Counted from the first letter of the stretch, positions 18,077 to 27,659 are shown. The stretch: 51,659 nt of DNA from Nitrospirota bacterium (GCA_021783515.1 JAJXTV010000028.1:1-51659), one strand, 5' to 3'. The notes: generated by a model from the sequence alone, not told the origin. Made by a program: numbers and translations.

Positions 18077-18598
18077 ATGAATATAAAACAGACCAGAGTC
18101 CGGGCTTCTAAAATCAAATCAAAAAACCTCGCATTAAGAAAGCAGCTATGGCCGAAGCTTGATTCTGATCTCCTGTGGGATAGAACTCAACAGAAAGGGT
18201 TTACGACCATACCGCGACCAATGCCTTATATTTTACAGATTATGGACCAATTAGCCCCTAAGGGCAAGCCTGTATCCGAAACGTATTTGAGCCTGTGGTG
18301 TCGGGTATTTGATGAATCATTAGTAGTGATTCAGAATCCTGCTGAACTTGCCTTTGAATCGGGATTCAGTGGACAACGTGCGGTGACTACCTGGGCGTCA
18401 AGGATGAGTTCTCTGGAATCCATGGGCTTTATTTCTACAAAAGAAGGTGCTTCTGGCAGATATAACTATGTATTGCTTTACAATCCCTATATTGCAATAA
18501 AAAAACAACGTGCTGCAAAGAAAATTCAGGATACTCAGTTTAATGCTCTATTTGCACGAGCTCAAGACGTTGGGGCAACTGACTTGCTGGAGGATTAG
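18077..18598 (+). CDS. Hypothetical winged-helix-like protein upstream of the type I system
   Basis: The 173-residue protein starts after a clear GGAGG. The N-terminus is basic (1-25). The middle reads TTIPRPMPYILQIMDQL...SETYLSLWCRVFDES, then SGFSGQRAVTTWASRMSSLESMGFISTKEGASG. The latter has the pattern of a winged helix: a recognition-like helix followed by a hairpin with Gly. I recall similar uncharacterised proteins on plasmids and islands but cannot name a family. A DNA-binding role, perhaps controlling the neighbouring R-M genes or acting at the TGTCGA sites upstream, is an inference. Confidence 0.7.
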   Translation: MNIKQTRVRASKIKSKNLALRKQLWPKLDSDLLWDRTQQKGFTTIPRPMPYILQIMDQLAPKGKPVSETYLSLWCRVFDESLVVIQNPAELAFESGFSGQRAVTTWASRMSSLESMGFISTKEGASGRYNYVLLYNPYIAIKKQRAAKKIQDTQFNALFARAQDVGATDLLED

Positions 18599-18721
18599 CG
18601 ACAAAGAAGAAAATTCAGGCTATTAATTCACTCAGCTATGAAGATTGTGAACTATAAATGAAACCGATAAGGGGAAAAGAGAGAAACGAACTGATTGCCC
18701 TCGTTGAGGCAGAGGCCGCTA

Positions 18722-21064
18722 TTGGATAATATCAACAAGAAAGAACTCAGCGAAACAGATATCTGCGATCTGTTTATAACTCCAGCTATTAAGAATTCCG
18801 GCTGGGATCCCATCAAGCAAATCAGACGCGAAGTAACGCTGACGCCCGGCCCTGTCGTTGTAAGGGGAGAGATGTCGTCCCGCAATAAGAAAAAGAAAAA
18901 GTTTGCGGATTATGTGTTACATAAAGAACCTGGAGTGCCGGTTGCAGTAGTAGAAGCGAAAGACAATAACTGCACGATCAGCCAAGGGCTGCAGCAGGCT
19001 CTGGGTTATGCAGAAATACTACAGGTGCCAAGTGCATTCAGTTCGAACGGCGACGCCTTTGCCTCTCACAATAAAGTACCCGCAAAGGGTGAAGACATTG
19101 AAACGCAGTTGCCGCTCGATTCATTCCCGCCCCCTCAAGAGCTATGGGAGCGATTCAAGACTTTCCGTGGCATTGAAGATAAAGAAGAAAGCCTTGTGTT
19201 GGAGCCGTACCACTTCGACAGCTCAGGCAAGGAGCCCCGCTATTATCAGGTAGATGCCATCAACAGGACTGTTGAAGCAATAGCAAAAGGACAGAAGCGG
19301 GTTCTTCTCGTCATGGCCACTGGCACCGGGAAAACCTATACAACATTTCAGATTATCTGGCGTCTCTGGAAGGCAAAAGTTGTAAAAAGAATCCTTTTCC
19401 TGGTTGATCGGAATATTTTGGCCGATCAGACACTCGTGAATGACTTTAAACCCTTCGGCTCAGTAATGGCCAAAGTCAAGAACCGAAAGATCGATCCAGC
19501 ATATGAGATTCACCTTGCCCTTTATCAGGCCATAACAGGCCCGGACGAGGCTGACAAGATATTCAAAAGCGTTTCGCCTGATTTCTTTGATCTTATTGTC
19601 ATTGACGAGTGTCACAGAGGCAGCGCTGCAGATGATGCGGCATGGAAAGAAATCCTTTTGTACTTTTCAAATGCCATTCAGATTGGCATGACCGCGACTC
19701 CGAAAGAAACAAAATACGTTTCGAATATCACCTATTTTGGTGAGCCTGTCTACACCTATAGCCTTAAGCAGGGGATAGAGGATGGCTTTCTTGCGCCTTA
19801 CAAAGTCGTGCGCATCGACATCGACAAGGATATTCAGGGTTGGACTCCGCCACCCGGCATGAAAGACGACCTCGGGCAGGAGATCGAAGGCCGAACCTAT
19901 AACCAGAAAGATATGGATCGCATACTCGTGCTCAATCAGCGCACAAAGCTGGTTGCAAGGCGTGTAATGAAGCTGCTCAACGCAACTGACTCTTTCGCAA
20001 AAACCATAATCTTTTGTGAAGACATCGATCATGCCGAGAGGATGCGTTCAGCAATCGTTAATACCGCTGGACAGATTGCCATTGATAATCCCAAATATGT
20101 TATGCGCATCACTGGAGATAGCACGGAGGGTAAAGCCGAGCTTGATAACTTTATCGACCCTGAGAGCAAGTTCCCCGTCATTGCCACTACATCTGATCTG
20201 CTGACCACAGGCGTCGATGCGAAGACCTGCAAGCTTATCGTTCTGGATAAGACCATAACATCAATGACCGTGTTTAAGCAGATAATCGGGCGGGGTACGC
20301 GCATTGACGAGGAGTACAAGAAGTACTTTTTCACTATCATGGATTTCAAGAAAGCTACGGAACTTTTCAGAGATCCTGCCTTTGACGGCGATCCGGTTGT
20401 AATCTACGAGCCCGGCGATGATGATGACCCTGTTCCTCCAGACCCAGACGAACCTGATGGCGATGATGATGGCGAGGATGGTGAACCGCAGTATAAGATT
20501 GTTGTAAGCGGAGTGCCGGTCCAAATTGTTGCTGAGAGAGTGGAGTATTATGGGCCTGAAGGCAATCTGATTACTGAATCCTACCAAGACTTTACCCGTA
20601 AACAGATCAAGACAGAGTTTGCATCGCTGGATGAATTCCTGAAGCGTTGGAACACCGAGAAGAAGAAACAGACGATTATTGATCTGCTGGAAGAGCACGG
20701 AATAATACTTGAAAACCTCGCCAAAGAAGTCGGCAAGGACTATAGCGACTTTGATCTGATATGTCATATTGCATATGATCAGCCCCCTCTAACCAGAAAA
20801 GAGCGGGCTAATAATGTCAAAAAAAGAAACTACTTCACAAAATATGGGGATCAGGCAAAAGCAGTCCTTAACGCTCTGCTTGATAAATATGCCGATGGGG
20901 GTGTCGGTGCGATCGAAAATGCCAAGGTGCTAAAGCTGAAACCATTCAGCAGCATAGGAACCCCGATGGAAATTATCAATAATGTTTTTGGTGGCAAAGA
21001 CAATTACGAAACAGCAGTTCAGGAATTGGAACAAGCACTGTTCTATAAGGAAAAGTCAGCATGA
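18722..21064 (+). CDS. hsdR: Type I restriction enzyme subunit R (HsdR, EcoEI type)
   Basis: This is the motor and nuclease subunit of an ATP-dependent type I R-M complex. An N-terminal PD-(D/E)xK nuclease (Asp63, Glu78, Lys80 in ADYVL...VVEAK) is followed by superfamily 2 helicase motifs. ATGTGKT lies at 199-205, DECH at 295-298, TATPKET after it, and IIGRGTRIDE as motif VI. The C-terminus (FSSIGTPMEIINNVFGG) is complete. There is no early ATG. I prefer the TTG at 18722 because homologues begin about there (NINKKELSE) and a purine-rich GAGGCAGAGGC precedes it; the frame stays open to a TTG at 18695. The product is 780 residues. ATGA overlap with hsdM-S shows coupling. Confidence 0.9.
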   Translation: MDNINKKELSETDICDLFITPAIKNSGWDPIKQIRREVTLTPGPVVVRGEMSSRNKKKKKFADYVLHKEPGVPVAVVEAKDNNCTISQGLQQALGYAEILQVPSAFSSNGDAFASHNKVPAKGEDIETQLPLDSFPPPQELWERFKTFRGIEDKEESLVLEPYHFDSSGKEPRYYQVDAINRTVEAIAKGQKRVLLVMATGTGKTYTTFQIIWRLWKAKVVKRILFLVDRNILADQTLVNDFKPFGSVMAKVKNRKIDPAYEIHLALYQAITGPDEADKIFKSVSPDFFDLIVIDECHRGSAADDAAWKEILLYFSNAIQIGMTATPKETKYVSNITYFGEPVYTYSLKQGIEDGFLAPYKVVRIDIDKDIQGWTPPPGMKDDLGQEIEGRTYNQKDMDRILVLNQRTKLVARRVMKLLNATDSFAKTIIFCEDIDHAERMRSAIVNTAGQIAIDNPKYVMRITGDSTEGKAELDNFIDPESKFPVIATTSDLLTTGVDAKTCKLIVLDKTITSMTVFKQIIGRGTRIDEEYKKYFFTIMDFKKATELFRDPAFDGDPVVIYEPGDDDDPVPPDPDEPDGDDDGEDGEPQYKIVVSGVPVQIVAERVEYYGPEGNLITESYQDFTRKQIKTEFASLDEFLKRWNTEKKKQTIIDLLEEHGIILENLAKEVGKDYSDFDLICHIAYDQPPLTRKERANNVKKRNYFTKYGDQAKAVLNALLDKYADGGVGAIENAKVLKLKPFSSIGTPMEIINNVFGGKDNYETAVQELEQALFYKEKSA

Positions 21065-23421
21065 GTAACGTTTCAGGAATCATAAAGTCAATTCAAGATA
21101 TCATGCGCAAGGATGTCGGCGTAGACGGTGACGCCCAACGCATAAGCCAGTTGGTCTGGATGTTCTTTCTTAAAATCTTCGATGACCGAGAAGCAGAACT
21201 TGAACTGCTCGAAGACGACTACAAATCCCCCCTGCCTGAGCATCTGCGCTGGCGATCCTGGGCGAAAGACCCAGAAGGGATTACCGGTGAGCCTTTGGCC
21301 GACTTTGTAAACATGCAGCTCTTTCCTACATTGAAGGAAAAACTCGTCACGCATGGTCCGGCAGGCGAGCGCGCCCGAGTAGTGCGCAACGTGTTCGAGG
21401 ATGCATACAACTACATGAAGTCCGGCACGCTGATGCGTCAGGTCATTAACAAAATCTGCGAAATAGACTTCAACAACACAAGCGACCGTCACACATTCGG
21501 CAGCATCTACGAGCAGATACTCAGAGACCTTCAGAGTGCAGGTAATGCCGGCGAGTTTTACACCCCGCGTGCTGTTACCCGTTTCGTTGTCAACCGCATA
21601 GACCCAAAGCTGGAAGAATCAGTGCTCGATCCGGCCTGCGGCACTGGCGGCTTTTTGACATGTACCATTGATCACAAGCGCGAGCAGTATGTCAAAACCA
21701 GGGATAACGAGGAAAAACTTGTCGCGTCGCTTTATGGCGTCGAGAAGAAGGCCCTGCCGCACATGCTGGCGGTCACGAACATGATCCTGCATGGCATAGA
21801 CACGCCCACAAATATTAAACATGACAACACCTTGAGCCGTCCCTTGCGTGACTATACCAATAAAGACCGCGTTAATATCATAGTCACCAATCCGCCTTTC
21901 GGAGGTATGGAAGAGGACGGTATAGAAAACAACTTTCCGGCAACTTTCCGGACCCGTGAGACTGCAGACCTGTTTGTGACGTTGATTATTCATTTGCTCA
22001 AGGATCAGGGCCGTGCCGCCGTGGTCCTCCCGGATGGCTTCTTCTTTGGTGAAGGCATGAAGACCCGGCTCAAGGAAAAACTTCTTGAGGAGTGCAACCT
22101 GCACACTATCGTCCGGCTCCCAAACGGCGTCTTCAACCCATACACAGGCATCAAAACCAACATTTTGTTCTTCACCAAGGGCAAACCTACAGAGCACATC
22201 TGGTATTATGAACACCCTTATCCAGAAGGCATGAAGAGCTACAACAAGACCAATCCAATGCGCTTTGAGGAGTTTCAGCCTGAAATCGACTGGTGGGGAA
22301 GCGAGGCTGATGGCTTTACCTCAAGGGTTGAAACAGAACAGGCCTGGAAAGTTTCCATTGACGAGATCAAAGCGCATAACTATAACCTCGACATGAAGAA
22401 CCCTTATGTAGGGGAGCAAATCAGCCATGATCCCGATAAACTACTAAGAAAATATGCTGGGCATCAGAAAGAAATAGCCAAACTGTACAACCTGATAAAT
22501 AATAATCTTGTCGAGGCTCTTGAGAAAAATTCGGCAAAATCAATTGTGGAGTTGACAACAGAAAGTCTTGATATTTGGACAGCTGCACAAACTGCCAAAG
22601 CCACCGCTGGCCGTGGCAGCAATGGCAAGCAGGAAAGCTACGGCATAAGTAAGTTACGAGAGCTGATAATGGGAATGGCGCTGCGCGGGCTATTTGAAAA
22701 GGAAAACGAATCTCTAAAGGAAACTATTGATAGAGATATTAGCAATGCAAGAAATGCATACTTCAAGTCAATTCGAAAAAAGCCCAAAGAAATAAAATAT
22801 GGTGCCACCCTACTTAACGAATTCAAGCTGCCGGTGGGTTGGGCATGGAAGCGTGTCGGAGAATTATGTGACCTACAAACGGGAGCAACACCAAATACTC
22901 TTAAGCAAGAATATTTCGGAGGTGAAATTCGTTGGCTTGTTTCAGGCGATATCAATCAAGGAGTCATAGCAGATTGTGAAGGAAGAATTACCGAGGAGGG
23001 ACTTGCCAATAGCAACTGCAAAGTCTTGCCGCCCAATACAGTGTTGATTGCACTAAACGGGCAGGGCAAAACAAGAGCTTCAGTAGCACTGCTAAAAGTG
23101 CCTGCTGCATGTAATCAGTCGCTTGTCGGGATGATCCCATTCGACGAGAGTATTATCGCCCCAACATTCTTACTGCTTTCGCTCAAATATCGATACTATG
23201 AAATACGAGACATAACGGGCCAAAATCAGCGTCGCGGTCTGAATATGGGGCTGGTTTCGGAGCTGTCAATACCGCTAGCGCCCCTCACTGAACAACATCG
23301 CATTGTTGATAAAGTCGACAAACTCAGCGCCCTGTGCGATGAGTTAAAAGATCGAATTAATGAGACCCAAGATATTCAGGTCCAACTGGCTGACGCCATA
23401 GTTGAAAAGGCCGTGGGATAG
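21061..23421 (+). CDS. Fused type I methyltransferase-specificity protein (HsdM-HsdS)
   Basis: One 786-residue frame joins an N6-adenine methyltransferase to a half-size specificity subunit. The HsdM part (about 1-475) has the N-terminal helical domain, FYTPR (166-170), SAM motif DPACGTGGF (190-198) and catalytic NPPF (277-280). The HsdS part (about 525-786) begins with the helix SKLRELIMGMALRGLF. It has one target-recognition domain (about 590-745, LPVGWAWKRVGELCDLQTG...) and ends in a distal helix (LTEQHRIVDKVDKL...). Classical HsdS has two such domains. A dimer of this protein could supply both half-sites, giving a symmetric split recognition sequence (inference). It is coupled to hsdR by ATGA. 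Confidence 0.88.
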   Translation: MSNVSGIIKSIQDIMRKDVGVDGDAQRISQLVWMFFLKIFDDREAELELLEDDYKSPLPEHLRWRSWAKDPEGITGEPLADFVNMQLFPTLKEKLVTHGPAGERARVVRNVFEDAYNYMKSGTLMRQVINKICEIDFNNTSDRHTFGSIYEQILRDLQSAGNAGEFYTPRAVTRFVVNRIDPKLEESVLDPACGTGGFLTCTIDHKREQYVKTRDNEEKLVASLYGVEKKALPHMLAVTNMILHGIDTPTNIKHDNTLSRPLRDYTNKDRVNIIVTNPPFGGMEEDGIENNFPATFRTRETADLFVTLIIHLLKDQGRAAVVLPDGFFFGEGMKTRLKEKLLEECNLHTIVRLPNGVFNPYTGIKTNILFFTKGKPTEHIWYYEHPYPEGMKSYNKTNPMRFEEFQPEIDWWGSEADGFTSRVETEQAWKVSIDEIKAHNYNLDMKNPYVGEQISHDPDKLLRKYAGHQKEIAKLYNLINNNLVEALEKNSAKSIVELTTESLDIWTAAQTAKATAGRGSNGKQESYGISKLRELIMGMALRGLFEKENESLKETIDRDISNARNAYFKSIRKKPKEIKYGATLLNEFKLPVGWAWKRVGELCDLQTGATPNTLKQEYFGGEIRWLVSGDINQGVIADCEGRITEEGLANSNCKVLPPNTVLIALNGQGKTRASVALLKVPAACNQSLVGMIPFDESIIAPTFLLLSLKYRYYEIRDITGQNQRRGLNMGLVSELSIPLAPLTEQHRIVDKVDKLSALCDELKDRINETQDIQVQLADAIVEKAVG

Positions 23422-23445
23422 CGCAGCAATGATAAGAATGGCACC

Positions 23446-23574
23446 ATGCAACTGAAGAGTATATATAGAGACGGATACAAGAATCTCATTCAAACAACCA
23501 TCGACTTTCAGTCGACAGACATCCCACTTACCATTATCGGCAATAATGGCACCGGCAAGTCAAACAGCAATTAA
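23446..23574 (+). pseudogene. Remnant: N-terminus of an AAA/ABC-type ATPase (OLD/RecF-like)
   Basis: Forty-two codons read MQLKSIYRDGYKNLI...IDFQSTDIPLTIIGNNGTGKSN and then stop. This is the beta-strand and Walker A start of an OLD/RecF-like ABC ATPase of the kind found in many defence operons. Everything after the lysine-serine of Walker A is missing. About 60 bases further an open acidic stretch (GKPDDDWGYDDDE, ending at the TAA near 23650) could be the surviving C-terminus after an internal deletion. It lies between the R-M and McrBC modules. Confidence 0.65.
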
Positions 23575-23706
23575 TGTTTTTCAGAAGGCTCTGAAGCGAC
23601 GGATGGCAAGAAGGCAAACCCGATGATGACTGGGGGTATGATGACGACGAATAAAAAGGAGACTTATAATCAATTTACCTGAAGACTGAAATATTTGGAG
23701 GGCTTT

Positions 23707-26064
23707 ATGGCTTTATATCTAGGCAAGTTCAGCAGTAAATATCCTGAACAGATAAAAGAAAGGTTCTACACTGCAGGGCCTGAAGGTGCAGAATGGTATG
23801 GAGGGATTACTTCTGGTGACTATGTTTATCCGATCTTTGAAGGGAAAATCGGGAGTCTTTGGAGGGTACGGGAATATGGGCAGAAACCCAATTCCATCCG
23901 TAAAGAAGATTCTGGAGTTGTATTCTTTGATGAAATCAAGACGTTCGATCCGCCAATCAGACTTAGTGATGAATTTTTGCGCTATCGGTTTTTTGAGCTT
24001 GATCTGAATTTATTGAATAAAAGTTCAAAAAGCGTTAAGAAATGCGGTTTTCATAAAATCACAACCAGCGCTCGTTGTCCGGAGCCTGAGGCAATTGACT
24101 TCAAGAATATTCGTAATATCTTTGTTACGGTTCAAAATTACAGCAGAGAGTATAGCGAGGGCGATGTCAGAGTTGTAATCAATGATTCTGAGAAGATTGA
24201 AATAATTTCGATTGAAATTATGGACGGCGGCAATTTGAAGTCATACGAAACACTCTGGAACTTATACGCCGAAAAGAATGACGCGGAAGAACGGTACAGT
24301 CTGAAAAAGCTTCTTGAGTATGCTAAAGAAGACAAAGCGAGGAAGAAAGAGGCGTATCTAACGTCTGTTTTACAGGCACTTGCTGAGTCCGGGTTTTATA
24401 CGGTGACTAACCCCATAGCCCTTTACGACAACATTCTGGTAGGTCGTAAGAGATACTTCGCATCTGGCACGCGAACAGCAGTAGGTGAAACCGGTGAGGC
24501 ACCCGCCGGGACTGATAATGATGGGCCGGATGATGATGAAGAGCTGGCAGAATATGATAAGTATGCCAATCTCCTCAAGTTTAATCCTAACCTCATTCTC
24601 TACGGCCCACCTGGAACAGGAAAAACCTATGCTGCGATGAGGATAGTTGAAAATTATGAAAAAATGAGCAATGGTGGTGTTGTCAAAAAGTTTGAAGAAA
24701 TAACAAATACAGGAAGAGTAAAGTTCATTACTTTTCATCAATCCTATTCATACGAAGAATTCATTGAAGGTATAAGGCCTGTAGTAGAATCCGCCTCAGC
24801 AGGAGAAGACTCCCCTGGTCATGTTGCATACAGGATCGAACCTGGCATTTTGCTCCAACTCGTCAATGCCGCATCTGTTCAGGGCCTTAAATCTGAAATT
24901 AAGAGCGATGTGATCAGCAATATTAATGATTCCAGCCGTATATGGAAGGTTTCTCTTGGAAGACGTTGGGGCGATGAAAATATCTACGACTCCTGCAAAA
25001 AGAGTAAGGAAATTGCAATCGGGTGGCTTGAGGATAAATCACTAGAAGGTAAATCTTACGAAGAAATATATTCAATGCTTAAAGAGGAAAGAGAAGAAGG
25101 CGGGGCAACACCGACAAACGATGCAAGCTCTATTAATGCCTTGGTAAACGAAATGAAGAAAGGTGACATAGCCCTTATCTACGACAGCCCTACCACCATT
25201 CGGGATATAGCAGTTATCGATGATGACGAATATTATTATCAACCCGCTGATAAGGATAATCCCTATCCACACCGAAGAAAGGTTGTTTGGATCAAAGAGT
25301 TTGACAAACCCTGTGATGTTTATGAGCTCAACGGCAAAACACGGCTTACAATGAAGACTATATACGAACTTGATCGCATCAATTTTGCTGACATTAAGAG
25401 ATTAGCACAAGATAATACTTCTGTCGTGAAAGCCGCAACTATTAAAACAAACGCTGAACCTTATTATCTGATTATTGACGAAATCAACAGAGGAAATATC
25501 TCGAAAATATTTGGTGAGTTAATTACTTTGGTCGAGAAAGATAAAAGGGAAAAGATTAGTTGCGAATTGCCATATTCGCGCAAACAATTTACCTTACCGG
25601 CGAATATATACATCATCGGGACAATGAATACTGCGGATCGGTCGATTGCCATTTTGGATACGGCATTACGACGCAGGTTTACATTTGTGGAGCTTGAACC
25701 GGATTTGAACATCTTCGATAATGCCAATATCGTGCCGGCTCCGAAGGTGAATAATAATGTTGACCTTCAGAAGCTCTTGGCCCGTTTGAATGCCAAGATC
25801 GCGACTAAAATCGATCGCGATCATAGAATAGGACATGCTTATTTCCTTGATGTTGCGGGCAGCCACGATTTGTATCATGTGTGGTACTACAAGGTGCTGC
25901 CTCTTTTGATGGAATATTTTTACAATGATGTCAAATCCATTAAGGATGTTATTGGCAATGCATTCCTTAATGAGGATGGCAGTATAAATTTCATAAGTGA
26001 CAAAGATATGGTCGGCAATGTATCCCGATTTGAAAATGAATTAATGAAAATTTATTCGAGCTAG
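23707..26064 (+). CDS. mcrB: McrB-family GTPase with inserted EVE-like domain
   Basis: The NTP-driven motor of a McrBC-type modification-dependent restriction system, 785 residues. The N-terminal region (about 1-150; GGITSGDYVYPIFEGKIGSLWRV) looks like a PUA/EVE-type reader. The AAA+ core has GPPGTGKT (300-307), IIDEINRG as Walker B (589 onward) and the McrB signature MNTADRS (640-646), followed by LRRRF. Between Walker A and B sits about 140 residues (about 410-550) with EVE features: WKVSLGRRWGDE, GWLEDK, KKGDIALIY and YPHRRKVVWI. EVE domains bind modified bases. GGAGG five bases before this ATG fixes the start; an in-frame TTG at 23695 overlaps that site. Confidence 0.88.
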   Translation: MALYLGKFSSKYPEQIKERFYTAGPEGAEWYGGITSGDYVYPIFEGKIGSLWRVREYGQKPNSIRKEDSGVVFFDEIKTFDPPIRLSDEFLRYRFFELDLNLLNKSSKSVKKCGFHKITTSARCPEPEAIDFKNIRNIFVTVQNYSREYSEGDVRVVINDSEKIEIISIEIMDGGNLKSYETLWNLYAEKNDAEERYSLKKLLEYAKEDKARKKEAYLTSVLQALAESGFYTVTNPIALYDNILVGRKRYFASGTRTAVGETGEAPAGTDNDGPDDDEELAEYDKYANLLKFNPNLILYGPPGTGKTYAAMRIVENYEKMSNGGVVKKFEEITNTGRVKFITFHQSYSYEEFIEGIRPVVESASAGEDSPGHVAYRIEPGILLQLVNAASVQGLKSEIKSDVISNINDSSRIWKVSLGRRWGDENIYDSCKKSKEIAIGWLEDKSLEGKSYEEIYSMLKEEREEGGATPTNDASSINALVNEMKKGDIALIYDSPTTIRDIAVIDDDEYYYQPADKDNPYPHRRKVVWIKEFDKPCDVYELNGKTRLTMKTIYELDRINFADIKRLAQDNTSVVKAATIKTNAEPYYLIIDEINRGNISKIFGELITLVEKDKREKISCELPYSRKQFTLPANIYIIGTMNTADRSIAILDTALRRRFTFVELEPDLNIFDNANIVPAPKVNNNVDLQKLLARLNAKIATKIDRDHRIGHAYFLDVAGSHDLYHVWYYKVLPLLMEYFYNDVKSIKDVIGNAFLNEDGSINFISDKDMVGNVSRFENELMKIYSS

Positions 26065-26083
26065 TGCCGGGTTCCGAGCGTTA

Positions 26084-27400
26084 ATGAAACAACGATTGAT
26101 CTCGATATATTCGGATATACAGAATCAAGTTTTGCCAAAGCTTTCGTCGGAAGAGCAGGGTAATATCTTAGCATTAAAGGACCTGCTTGGCAGTCAGAAT
26201 GTAACATTACAGGCAAATGATGTCTTGTCTATAAAACACTATGTTGGCTTCATTGCTCGTGGCGGAACCAGGCTTCAGATCTTGCCAAAAATATATGCAG
26301 ATTTTGCCTCGATAGATGCTGAAGAAGAAAAGAATGCCTCGATATCTCTTTTGCTTCGCCTGCTTTCCTATTCGGACTATTTGGGTTACAAGGAAATCCC
26401 GGATCCTCAATCTATTAAGTCATGCGACAATGATCTGTTTGAAATATTTATCAGTATTTTTGCATCTCGCTTCATGGATGTCGTTAAAAGAAATGTTCAC
26501 CGCGCGTATGAGCCATTCGAAGAAAATAGGCAATTTATCAAAGGTAAAATACTATTCCATGAAACGATTCTGAAAAATTCATTTCGAAAAGATAGGCACT
26601 ATGTCCGCTACGATGCATTTACCGAAAACACACTATTAAACCGGATTTTTAAGACGGTAATCCTGCACCTATTATCCGAAACAGGCCTAAGCGAAAACAA
26701 AAAGAAATTGAAATTGGCGCTCAATCATCTTGAAGAGGTTGAGCCTGTTCGATTGTTTAATGGTATTTTCGATAGGGTAATTTTTAATCGAATGACTGAG
26801 GTATATCGGCCTGTTTATGCTATGGCCAAACTACTCTATTACAACAGACAGCCGGGCTTTTCAGACGGGGACGAGTATACCTTCACATTTTTAGTGCCAC
26901 TGAATAAACTATTTGAATACTATGCATATAAACTGATAGATAATTATGGCTTTGACACAGGATTCTACGTCCGCTATCAAGGGCCGGAAAGATATTTGGC
27001 AAAACAGGGAGCTGCGAGTCAGTTTCCTTTGTACCCCGATATTACGATATTTCGAAAAGAAGAAACATCGCCAGGATATATTGTTGATGCGAAATTCAAA
27101 AATCCGTTTAATGGTGCTGAACAAATAAACCTAACGTCAACGGATATCTATCAAATCGTTACCTATGCAATTTGTTATCAGTGTAAAAATGTATTCCTTT
27201 TGTATCCGCGCTTCAAGGGTCAGCCTGAACGCGGCTGCTTGCTCGCAACCTACAACATTCCTACTGAAACAGGGCAAATCAGTTTGAAGATTCTGCAGAT
27301 TGATATAATGGATGCTGACAATAATAAAATACAGCAGCAACTCGTCAGCAACATTCTTGATATGCAACCTGTGAATCAGTTCTCAGTTGTGTCATCATGA
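26084..27400 (+). CDS. mcrC: McrC-family nuclease subunit
   Basis: This 438-residue partner of McrB cuts DNA containing modified bases. The N-terminal region contacts the McrB ring. The C-terminal nuclease has the PD-(D/E)xK pattern in YPDITIF ... YIVDAKFKNP ... QIVTYAICY (Asp, Asp, Lys, Gln). It starts 19 bases after mcrB, so the two form an operon. GC content is as low as in mcrB and clearly below the core genes. Length and motifs look intact. Confidence 0.88.
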   Translation: MKQRLISIYSDIQNQVLPKLSSEEQGNILALKDLLGSQNVTLQANDVLSIKHYVGFIARGGTRLQILPKIYADFASIDAEEEKNASISLLLRLLSYSDYLGYKEIPDPQSIKSCDNDLFEIFISIFASRFMDVVKRNVHRAYEPFEENRQFIKGKILFHETILKNSFRKDRHYVRYDAFTENTLLNRIFKTVILHLLSETGLSENKKKLKLALNHLEEVEPVRLFNGIFDRVIFNRMTEVYRPVYAMAKLLYYNRQPGFSDGDEYTFTFLVPLNKLFEYYAYKLIDNYGFDTGFYVRYQGPERYLAKQGAASQFPLYPDITIFRKEETSPGYIVDAKFKNPFNGAEQINLTSTDIYQIVTYAICYQCKNVFLLYPRFKGQPERGCLLATYNIPTETGQISLKILQIDIMDADNNKIQQQLVSNILDMQPVNQFSVVSS

Positions 27401-27659
27401 AGGCCATATGCCTGGAATCGTTCTCGTCCTGTCCCTGGGCGGCCCTGAGAGTGTCAATAATAATGACACTGCCCGGCGGCAGAGCCTTGTAAAGGTGCCA
27501 TTCAGCTGAGTCAAGTCTGGGCGGCCTCACTTGATTGTTCGAAGCATGCCAAAAAAGGACATCTTCGATCCCTATTCTCTTGACTCTGTCAACCAGCACC
27601 GGGAGGGAGTTCTCGAAATCGACTACGACTACCGGTAGCTGCCGCGTTTCAAGCCCCAT
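27345..27659 (-). pseudogene. Remnant of a RepA/AAA_25-type helicase ATPase
   Basis: On the minus strand the stretch from 27659 to about 27400 reads VVVVDFENSLPVLVDRVKRIGI ... VLFWHASN ... PPRLDSAEWHLYKALPPGSVIIIDTLRAAQGQDEN. This is the central Walker B region of RepA-like hexameric ATPases used by plasmids and phages. The Walker A half is absent upstream, and the frame runs into the end of mcrC, where homology stops. It is a fragment of a mobile-element replication gene whose other end was probably lost when McrBC arrived. Confidence 0.6.

Noticed and set aside
18658-18729. A 23-codon frame (MKPIRGKERNELIAL...) just before hsdR.
   Set aside because: It overlaps the chosen hsdR TTG by eight bases and could be a leader peptide, but there is no recognisable ribosome site or relative to support it.
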